Source: Planctomycetales bacterium
GTDB lineage: Bacteria > Planctomycetota > Planctomycetia > Pirellulales > Thermoguttaceae
Length of the DNA stretch: 5,915 nt
NCBI GenBank assembly: GCA_007127495.1
Contig: SKZG01000121.1
Location: 1-5,915 of the forward strand
Direction: 5' to 3'
Both the position numbers and the translations under genes were made by a program. The notes below the pieces were generated by a model. The model saw only the letters and a list, made by a program, of their open reading frames with translations, was not told the origin of the DNA and made no database searches. Shown one piece after another: positions 1 to 4,759 of the stretch; the first letter of the stretch is position 1, and each line of letters opens with the position of its first letter.

Positions 1-345
1 GCCGTGGTGACACGCTCCGGCGTCCAAACCGGCTTGGCTCATGTGTTTGCCGTAGGCAGCACGGCGGCGGTCAGCGTGGTGGAGTTTGAGCCGGGCCTTT
101 GCCGCGACGTGCCCGAAACCCTCGATCGCCTGATGCCACCCAGTCGCGAATACGGTCACGAACAAGCGTGGCACGACGGCAACGGCCACTCGCACTTGCA
201 GGCGACTTTGATGGGCCCTTCGCTTTCGATCCCCGTGGGCGGTGGCGAACTGATTTTGGGCACCTGGCAGCAGGTATTTCACATCGAGTGCGACGTTCGC
301 GGCCGGCGCCGTACCGTCGTATTGACCGTGTCCGGCGATCGATGA
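1..345 (+). CDS. YjbQ/UPF0047 family protein (5'-truncated by window edge)
   Basis: The reading frame is open from base 1 and ends at TGA 343-345; the 113 residues from the GTG at position 4 are the C-terminal four fifths of a YjbQ (UPF0047) protein, a family normally about 130-140 residues. The true start and roughly 25 N-terminal residues lie upstream of the window. Counting from that GTG, visible family marks are a GSTAA segment (18-22), the acidic EFEPG turn (27-31), YGHE (50-53), the metal-site-like GNGHSH (59-64), the GPSLSIPV strand (71-78), and LGTWQQV (85-91) followed by an Arg-rich strand ending in SGD. Some family members have been reported to have weak thiamine phosphate synthase activity; the physiological role is unsettled, so I assign family rather than function. 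The protein is probably a cytosolic trimer, as in its relatives. It converges on ribD with a 17-nt gap. Confidence 0.9.
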   Translation, partial: AVVTRSGVQTGLAHVFAVGSTAAVSVVEFEPGLCRDVPETLDRLMPPSREYGHEQAWHDGNGHSHLQATLMGPSLSIPVGGGELILGTWQQVFHIECDVRGRRRTVVLTVSGDR

Positions 346-362
346 CGGATTGCGGTGAACGC

Positions 363-1475
363 CTACATGGCGGCTTTTCGCAGCGGACCGTGAATATACA
401 CGTCGTCGCCGAGGGTCTCGATTTCCGGCGAGGTCAGCGCGAATGCGGCGGCCATGGTAGCAATGCCCTCGCCGGCGGCCGCGCCCGGCGCGTCGGCTCC
501 GCCTAGCAACTTCGGGGCGACGAACACATGCACTTCGTCGATGGCCCCAGCATCGAGCAAGGTGCCCAGCACGTGGGCGCCGCCCTCGAAAAGGACGTTG
601 GTCATGCGGCGCCTCCCCAGTTCGGAAAGCAAAGCGTCAAGCCGCTCCGCATGGGTGGTTCCGGAAAGCACGAGCACCTCGCACCCGGCCTCCGACAGGC
701 ACCGGCAGCGCTCTGGCGGAGCGGCGTCGCCGGCGACGACCATGACGGGCGCGGCGGGGGCAGTGCGTACGAGTTGCGAATCGAGGCCGAGATTCGCCCC
801 GGTATCGAGCACGATGCGGATTGGGTTGCGAGGTCCGGGTGGCCGGGCGCTGAGCAGGGGGTCATCGCGTTCGGCGGTCCCGCGCCCGACAATCACTGCA
901 TCGACCCGGCCGCGTAATTGGTGGACGACCGCCCGCGACGCCGTGCCCGAAATCCATCGGCTATCACCGGTGCGCGTGGCGAGTTTTCCGTCGAGCGTCA
1001 TGGCCCACTTGGCCAGGACCCAGGGCCGTCCCGTTTCGAGTAATTTCAGGTAGGGCGCGTTCATCCGGCGTGCTTCGGCCTCGCACGTGCCCACCTCGAC
1101 CGCGATGCCGGCCGCCTCGAGCAGGGCAATCCCCTTTCCGGCCACTTCAGGAAAGGGGTCGCGGTGGGCGACGACCACGCGAGCCGGCGCGGCGCGTACG
1201 ACGGCCTCGGCGCAGGGCGGTGTCTTGCCCCGATGGCAGCAAGGTTCGAGCGTGACGTACATCGTGGCCCCGGCGGCGCGCCGGCCGGCAAGTCGCAGTG
1301 CCTCGACCTCGGCATGATGCCCGCCGTAACGGCGGTGCCACCCCTCGCCGATGATCTCCGCTCCGCGCGCAATCACACACCCGACCATCGGGTTGGGCTC
1401 CACGAGGCCCTGCCCCCGAACGGCCAAATCCAACGCGCGGTGCATGTGCCAGGTGTCCAGGTCCACCGACGTCAC
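363..1475 (-). CDS. ribD: Bifunctional riboflavin biosynthesis protein RibD (deaminase/reductase)
   Basis: RibD carries out two successive cytosolic steps of riboflavin synthesis: deamination of the pyrimidine product of GTP cyclohydrolase II, then NADPH-dependent reduction of the ribosyl side chain. The 370 residues match the usual full length. The N-terminal deaminase domain (about 8-145) has PNPMVG (27-32), the catalytic HAE (54-56) and the zinc motif PCCHRGKTPPC (78-88; Cys79 and Cys88 with His54 bind zinc). The C-terminal reductase domain (about 150-370) has RPWVLAKWAMTLDGKLA (150-166), SRWISG (172-177), DPLLSAR (205-211) and FEGG (296-299). I use the GTG at 1475-1473 because it overlaps the ferredoxin stop as GTGA and leaves the expected short lead-in before the conserved MHRAL; a later GTG (codon 4) and ATG (codon 11) are alternatives. 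No strong Shine-Dalgarno precedes it, so translation is probably coupled to the ferredoxin. Both active sites look intact. Confidence 0.97.
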   Translation of the reverse strand: MTSVDLDTWHMHRALDLAVRGQGLVEPNPMVGCVIARGAEIIGEGWHRRYGGHHAEVEALRLAGRRAAGATMYVTLEPCCHRGKTPPCAEAVVRAAPARVVVAHRDPFPEVAGKGIALLEAAGIAVEVGTCEAEARRMNAPYLKLLETGRPWVLAKWAMTLDGKLATRTGDSRWISGTASRAVVHQLRGRVDAVIVGRGTAERDDPLLSARPPGPRNPIRIVLDTGANLGLDSQLVRTAPAAPVMVVAGDAAPPERCRCLSEAGCEVLVLSGTTHAERLDALLSELGRRRMTNVLFEGGAHVLGTLLDAGAIDEVHVFVAPKLLGGADAPGAAAGEGIATMAAAFALTSPEIETLGDDVYIHGPLRKAAM

Positions 1476-1663
1476 TCGTCAATGGAAATCGCCTCGACCG
1501 GGCATTGATCGGCCGCGTCGCGGGCCAACTCTTCGAATTCCGAAGGAACGTCGCCCTCGATGGCAATGGCGTTCCCGTCGGGGGCCTCTTGGAAGACGTC
1601 CGGGCACATATCGATGCAAAGGCCGCAGGCGGTGCAGGTGTCTTGATCGACAATCGCTCTCAT
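1472..1663 (-). CDS. Small [4Fe-4S] ferredoxin
   Basis: This 63-residue acidic protein is a monocluster bacterial ferredoxin, a cytosolic one-electron carrier. It has Cys10-x2-Cys13-x2-Cys16-x3-Cys20-Pro and a distal Cys54-Pro. In the related Thermotoga-type ferredoxins the first three cysteines and the distal one bind a single 4Fe-4S cluster, while the Cys20 equivalent pairs in a disulfide with a cysteine about eight residues before the distal one. Here that partner position is Leu46, so Cys20 appears free. The fold ends with the typical CPVEAISID. The ATG at 1663 has a well-placed AAGGA eight bases upstream. It is the first gene of an operon with ribD, its stop overlapping the ribD start. 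The electron donor and acceptor cannot be read from the sequence; RibD reductase itself uses NADPH, so the pairing is not explained by known chemistry. Confidence 0.95.
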   Translation of the reverse strand: MRAIVDQDTCTACGLCIDMCPDVFQEAPDGNAIAIEGDVPSEFEELARDAADQCPVEAISIDE

Positions 1664-1671
1664 GGCAGAAA

Positions 1672-1676
1672 TCCTT
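1672..1676 (-). promoter_or_regulatory. Shine-Dalgarno of the ferredoxin gene
   Basis: AAGGA on the minus strand ends eight bases before the ATG at 1663. This spacing fixes the ferredoxin start and supports efficient initiation for the first gene of the operon. Confidence 0.7.
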
Positions 1677-1694
1677 GGGGTTCAGTGGCTCAGG

Positions 1695-1730
1695 GCGCAT
1701 GGCCGGGGCGGGGCGATTCGCCCCATGCGC
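1695..1730 (-). promoter_or_regulatory. Stem-loop in the leader of the ferredoxin-ribD operon
   Basis: GCGCAT (1695-1700) pairs with ATGCGC (1725-1730), and inside it GGGGCG (1710-1715) pairs with CGCCCC (1719-1724) around a 3-nt loop; a 9-nt bulge (1701-1709) separates the two stems. An alternative fold extends the outer stem to 8 bp by pairing GCGCATGG (1695-1702) with CCATGCGC (1723-1730). The element lies about 20 nt before the Shine-Dalgarno, between it and the predicted transcription start. There is no run of U after it, so it is not an ordinary terminator, and it lacks the conserved sequence blocks of the FMN (RFN) riboswitch. It could affect translation or mRNA stability; function is inference. 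Confidence 0.4.
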
Positions 1731-1765
1731 GGCTCGGGCCCCATTACGAATATACTAACTGGTAA

Positions 1766-1794
1766 ATCATACCCACCCGGTCAAGCATTGTCAC
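1766..1794 (-). promoter_or_regulatory. Sigma70-like promoter for ferredoxin-ribD
   Basis: On the minus strand GTGACA (1794-1789, five of six matches to TTGACA) is followed by a 17-bp spacer and TATGAT (1771-1766, five of six to TATAAT). Predicted transcription starts near 1759, giving a leader of about 95 nt before the ferredoxin ATG. The -35 hexamer contains the thuA stop codon TGA (1793-1791). The call rests on consensus match and position only. Confidence 0.55.
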
Positions 1795-2609
1795 GCCCCG
1801 CTATCGTTTCCGGGGCTTTTTTCGAGCGAATGAGGCATCGACTCCAGGCCTGCCGTCCAGGCCGTGCCACGACGCAGCAGGGTTGCGGCGCCGTCGTTCT
1901 TCAGCGCGGGAACGTTGTGCCCCAGCGCGTAGTGGAACACCTTGCCCTTGCCGAAACGAAGCACGAAGGCCATTGGGTACTCTTTGCCGTCCACCTTCGA
2001 GGTGGACTCGGCGAGGACCGTGATAGGCGTCTCACCTTCGAGGCACGTGTAGAGTTCGTCGACGGTGGTGAATGACTCCATGCCGCGGGTGATGGGGTGA
2101 TCGACGCCGGTGATCGTAACCTTGAACTCGCCATAGGGATCGTGCTGGTGCCGGCCCGCGGGCGGACGCGCGCCGAACCATACGCGGCCGGCCAACGGCT
2201 CGAATTCGTCTTTGAACTCCTCAAAGGCCCCGCAAGCAAAGTGGACCAACACCAGGCCGCCCCCCCGCTCGACGAACCGCTTGAGGTTGTCGAAGCCCGC
2301 TCGACCGGGCACCTTCGGATCGTAGTTCTTGAAGTGCAGCACCACGGAGGCGTACGGGGCGAGGTCGGTTTCGGCCAGTTGGGTCAAGTCGTCGAGCACG
2401 TCGACTTTCATGCGGGCATCCTGCTCGACGGCTTGTTGCAGAGCGGGCGTTGTCTCGCGCCAGCGGTGCCCCGCGTAGTCCTCGCCGGTGACGATCAGAA
2501 CTCGTGCCGGAGCAGCATTCCCGTCGTCGGTCGCCGACTCGGCACCGAGGCCAACGGTTCCGGCCGCTATGAAAAACAGGACCGGCGTCCAAATCCAACA
2601 GGTTTTCAT
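1791..2609 (-). CDS. Secreted ThuA-domain protein (glutamine-amidotransferase-like fold)
   Basis: The 272-residue product has a signal peptide (Lys2, hydrophobic core about 5-19, likely cleavage after Ala23 in GLGA) and then a single ThuA domain (about 35-255), a flavodoxin-like fold related to class I glutamine amidotransferases. Visible family marks are the first strand RVLIVTGED followed by HRWRET (48-53), VLHFKNYDP (90-98), GGGLVLVHFACGAF (116-129), HQHDPYGEF (154-162), DHPITRG (170-176), DELYTCLEG (184-192) and GKGKVFHYALGHN (220-232). ThuA is named from rhizobial trehalose use, but the enzymatic activity of the family is largely unproven, and such exported domains are common in planctomycetes, often with sugar- or glycan-related proteins. 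None is adjacent here. The frame stays open to a GTG at 2696, but I choose the ATG at 2609 because of its Shine-Dalgarno, because the signal peptide begins there and because the longer N-terminus looks non-coding. Confidence 0.9.
   Translation of the reverse strand: MKTCWIWTPVLFFIAAGTVGLGAESATDDGNAAPARVLIVTGEDYAGHRWRETTPALQQAVEQDARMKVDVLDDLTQLAETDLAPYASVVLHFKNYDPKVPGRAGFDNLKRFVERGGGLVLVHFACGAFEEFKDEFEPLAGRVWFGARPPAGRHQHDPYGEFKVTITGVDHPITRGMESFTTVDELYTCLEGETPITVLAESTSKVDGKEYPMAFVLRFGKGKVFHYALGHNVPALKNDGAATLLRRGTAWTAGLESMPHSLEKSPGNDSGA
1795..1822 (+). terminator. Terminator-like hairpin in plus orientation within the thuA 3' end
   Basis: GCCCCG (1795-1800) pairs perfectly with CGGGGC (1811-1816) across a 10-nt loop and is followed by six T (1817-1822) on the plus strand. 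This is the form of an intrinsic terminator, but no plus-strand gene ends nearby and the sequence also encodes the last codons of the minus-strand ThuA gene. On the minus strand there is no T tract after the hairpin. It may stop antisense or read-through transcription, or be chance from codons for KSPGNDSGA. Confidence 0.3.
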
Positions 2610-2617
2610 CTTGGGGG

Positions 2618-2622
2618 TCTCC
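2618..2622 (-). promoter_or_regulatory. Shine-Dalgarno deciding the ThuA start
   Basis: GGAGA on the minus strand ends eight bases before the ATG at 2609. It supports this start over the upstream in-frame GTG at 2696. Confidence 0.65.
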
Positions 2623-2706
2623 GAATGTTTGAGGTGGCTGAGAATGTGTAGCCGTTCACGGTCGCGGGGCATCGCGGGGGCCCCTGCCACAGCCACGGGA
2701 CTGTGT

Positions 2707-2712
2707 ATTATA
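2707..2712 (-). promoter_or_regulatory. -10 box of the ThuA gene promoter
   Basis: A perfect TATAAT on the minus strand lies about 100 bases before the ThuA ATG, with a predicted start near 2700. No good -35 hexamer is found at 16-19 bp (the region is GC-rich, around GGGCGC), so activity would need an activator or a different sigma contact. A start near 2700 would leave almost no leader for the longer GTG start at 2696, in agreement with the ATG at 2609. Confidence 0.4.
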
Positions 2713-2771
2713 CGCGATGGCGGTTGCTGGCGCCCAGCACTGCGCTAACCCGGATTGATCATCTACGTAGG

Positions 2772-2902
2772 GTGGGTCAAGGTCGCGTCATTTGACGGGT
2801 GGCTACATAATCCGCAACCGAGCTTATTCCAGCCCGCCGGCCAGGAAGTACGCCGGCCATAGCGACCGCTGCCCCCCCCAAGAAGCGGCTTGTTTGACCC
2901 AC
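2772..2902. repeat. Block bounded by a 9-bp inverted repeat, with an internal direct repeat
   Basis: GTGGGTCAA at 2772-2780 is the exact inverse of TTGACCCAC at 2894-2902. Inside are the direct repeat CGCCGGCCA at 2835-2843 and 2851-2859 (16-bp period, also able to form a GCCGGC/GCCGGC hairpin) and a small stem CCGCT (2866-2870) / AGCGG (2884-2888) around the run of eight C. The left edge, GTAGGGTGGGTCAAG, resembles short dispersed intergenic repeats I associate with several bacterial groups. No transposase or clear target duplication is present, so a mobile origin is only a possibility. Confidence 0.35.
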
Positions 2903-2967
2903 TCTGGCCGTTATGACGCCTGGCTACGCCGCCATGATATACAAATGTCCCTTTTTGCGCCGTTCCC

Positions 2968-2996
2968 TGGACTTTTTCGCCGAGACCGCGCATAAT
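2968..2996 (+). promoter_or_regulatory. Sigma70-like promoter upstream of the small membrane protein gene
   Basis: TGGACT (2968-2973, four of six matches to TTGACA), a 17-bp spacer and CATAAT (2991-2996, five of six to TATAAT) predict transcription from about 3003. That leaves a leader of about 65 nt before the GTG chosen at 3069 and argues against the further-upstream in-frame starts at 2913 and 2934. Confidence 0.45.
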
Positions 2997-3068
2997 GGGG
3001 TAGTGGCAAGTGATCCTGCGAATGGGGTAAATTGTGGGCACGCCCTGGCCGGCGGCCTGGGATGGATC

Positions 3069-3320
3069 GTGGGCGACGTCCTTCAGGAATTGGTGATTTG
3101 GCTGGCGTTGCTCGCCATTCTCGTTGCGGTGGCTATCCACTGCATTACGAAAATCCGCCCACACTCCGCACAACAGGAACACGACACCCACGAATTGATG
3201 GCGAAATTCCGGGAACTGCATTCCCAGGGTGGGCTGAGCGACGAGGAATACCGAACAATAAAAAACACCTTCACGGAGCAACTAAGGCAAGGGGTAAACC
3301 AGGACGATGGCGAGGGTTAG
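3069..3320 (+). CDS. Small single-pass membrane protein with SHOCT-like C-terminus
   Basis: The 83 residues start with a short acidic N-terminus, one strongly hydrophobic helix (about 8-26, LVIWLALLAILVAVAIHCI), then basic residues (Lys28, Arg30) that predict the tail faces the cytoplasm. The tail holds a SHOCT-like helical hairpin (about 41-72: HELMAKFRELHSQGGLSDEEYRTIK in pieces, ending in EQL). SHOCT domains are short C-terminal oligomerisation modules of unknown specific function. I recognise the architecture but no named gene. The start is uncertain: GTG 3069 gives a family-like short N-terminus and fits the promoter; in-frame alternatives are GTG 3003, ATG 2934 and ATG 2913, whose extra residues do not look coding. 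No convincing Shine-Dalgarno is seen. It lies 151 nt upstream of clpX on the same strand, but co-transcription is not shown. Confidence 0.7.
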   Translation: MGDVLQELVIWLALLAILVAVAIHCITKIRPHSAQQEHDTHELMAKFRELHSQGGLSDEEYRTIKNTFTEQLRQGVNQDDGEG

Positions 3321-3471
3321 GACCGGTCGCGACGGGACCGTGGGCGGCACGGCTTGTTGCGGTATTTCGGGTCGCTCAGGCTGATCGGTCGATTGTCTGG
3401 AAACTCTTGTGCTTGGAGCAACGTAGTAACTTTCAGTTGAGCACCACCGCTGGAAAGGGAAAGACCCACGC

Positions 3472-4758
3472 ATGCCTTCTGGACGCGATTTCACGACGGG
3501 GCGCCGCGGAAGCGGCACGACCAAGAAGAATGCCTTCTGCTCCTTTTGTCGCAAGAGCTACCGCGACGTAGGCCCGCTGGTCGAAGGGCCCGGCGATGTG
3601 TACATCTGCGGTGAATGTATCGACTTGTGCCAGTCGATCCTCGATCAGGAACGCCGGCGCCGCGGCACCAGCAAGCAGCTTTTCGGCAAGGTGCTTACCC
3701 CACGGCAGATTGTCGAAAAGCTGGACCAGTATGTCATCGGTCAGGATCAGGCCAAGAAGGTGCTTGCCGTCGCCGTCCACGGCCACTACAAGCGGCTGAT
3801 GCACGGGACCAGCGACTCCGACGTCGAAATCGACAAATCGAACATCCTGATGATCGGCCCGACGGGTTCGGGCAAGACGCTGCTTGCCCAAACGCTGGCA
3901 AGAATCCTCGACGTGCCCTTCGCCATTGGCGACGCCACGACGCCGACCGAAGCCGGCTACGTGGGCGAGGACGTGGAAAACCTGTTGCTGAAGCTGCTGC
4001 ACGCGGCCGATTTCGACCTCGAGTCGGCCCAGCGCGGGGTGCTGTACATTGACGAGATCGACAAGATCGGCAAGACCAGCCAGAACGTGTCCATCACGCG
4101 CGACGTCTCCGGCGAAGGTGTCCAGCAGGCTTTGCTGAAGATGCTCGAAGGCACGGTGGCCAACGTGCCCCCCCAGGGCGGGCGCAAACATCCCGAGCAG
4201 CAGTACATTCAGATGGACACCTCGAATATCCTGTTCATCTGTGGCGGCACGTTTGTCGGGCTCGACGACATCATCGGGCGGCGGCTGGGCAAGCGGACCA
4301 TCGGGTTCGGCCAGCAGGGCTCCAACCGTGGCGAGGCCGGCCTGGGCGAGTTGCTCCATCAAGTCACCAGCGACGATATTCTCCAATTCGGCCTCATCCC
4401 CGAACTGGTCGGCCGGCTGCCGGTCATCTCGGCCCTCGGCCCGCTCGACGAAGAGGCCCTGGTGCGTGTGCTTCGCGAGCCCCGCAACGCTCTGGTCAAG
4501 CAGTACCAGGCACTGTTCGCCATGGAGAAGGCCGAGATCAGCTTCACGGAGCCGGCCCTCCGGGCCATTGCCCAGCGGGCCATGGAGAAGGACACCGGTG
4601 CTCGGGCGCTCCGCGCGATCATCGAGGACGTCATGCTCGACATCATGTTCGAACTGCCCGAGCAGCAGCCCGGAAGCAACTACCTCATCACCGACGACGT
4701 CGTGCTCGGCCGCGATAAGCTGTTCCCCATGCCGGAACCGAAGCACAAGAGCGCGTAG
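3472..4758 (+). CDS. clpX: ATP-dependent Clp protease ATP-binding subunit ClpX
   Basis: ClpX is the hexameric AAA+ unfoldase that recognises tagged or regulatory substrates and feeds them into the ClpP peptidase in the cytosol. At 428 residues it is full length (E. coli 424), with an N-terminal lead about eight residues longer. The zinc-binding domain has Cys23-x2-Cys26 and Cys46-x2-Cys49. The AAA+ module shows Walker A GPTGSGKT (129-136), pore-1 GYVG (162-165), Walker B with DE at 194-195, the RKH loop (238-240), sensor-1 region SNILFICGG (251-259), the ClpP-contacting IGF loop (277-279), the arginine-finger region ELVGRLP (311-317) and sensor-2 GAR (376-378). All key residues are present. 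The ATG is preceded by a weak AAGGGA 11 bases away. No clear promoter is seen in 3321-3471. Neither tig nor clpP is adjacent; the gene stands alone, converging on an aminotransferase one base after its stop. Confidence 0.99.
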   Translation: MPSGRDFTTGRRGSGTTKKNAFCSFCRKSYRDVGPLVEGPGDVYICGECIDLCQSILDQERRRRGTSKQLFGKVLTPRQIVEKLDQYVIGQDQAKKVLAVAVHGHYKRLMHGTSDSDVEIDKSNILMIGPTGSGKTLLAQTLARILDVPFAIGDATTPTEAGYVGEDVENLLLKLLHAADFDLESAQRGVLYIDEIDKIGKTSQNVSITRDVSGEGVQQALLKMLEGTVANVPPQGGRKHPEQQYIQMDTSNILFICGGTFVGLDDIIGRRLGKRTIGFGQQGSNRGEAGLGELLHQVTSDDILQFGLIPELVGRLPVISALGPLDEEALVRVLREPRNALVKQYQALFAMEKAEISFTEPALRAIAQRAMEKDTGARALRAIIEDVMLDIMFELPEQQPGSNYLITDDVVLGRDKLFPMPEPKHKSA

Positions 4759-4759
4759 G

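Larger units (their letters stand above)
2610..3068. other. Intergenic stretch with outward promoters and short repeats, no gene supported
   Basis: This 459-nt region separates the divergent ThuA and small membrane protein genes. It contains the ThuA leader and -10 box, a candidate promoter for the rightward gene (2968-2996), a 9-bp inverted repeat GTGGGTCAA (2772-2780) / TTGACCCAC (2894-2902), a 9-bp direct repeat CGCCGGCCA (2835-2843 and 2851-2859) and a run of eight C (2872-2879). A minus-strand open frame (2763-3281) crosses it but has no family resemblance, runs antisense to the small gene and looks like chance. I see no tRNA or known RNA. Confidence 0.6.

Noticed and set aside
454..1053. 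199-codon plus-strand open frame opposite ribD
   Set aside because: Antisense shadow of ribD, with Ser/Pro/Arg-rich translation and no family features.
1664..1794. FMN (RFN) riboswitch upstream of the ferredoxin-ribD operon
   Set aside because: The conserved RFN sequence blocks are absent and the leader is too short and simply folded.
2913..3068. Upstream extension of the small membrane protein to ATG 2913
   Set aside because: The extra residues do not resemble a leader or domain, and a promoter candidate lies inside this stretch with a start near 3003.
2763..3281. 172-codon minus-strand open frame across the intergenic region and the small membrane protein gene
   Set aside because: No recognisable domain, no Shine-Dalgarno, and it runs antisense to a gene with a clear membrane helix and SHOCT-like tail.
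3322..3345. Possible terminator after the small membrane protein gene (CGGTC / GACCG pairing)
   Set aside because: Only a 5-bp stem and no T tract follows, so termination is not supported.
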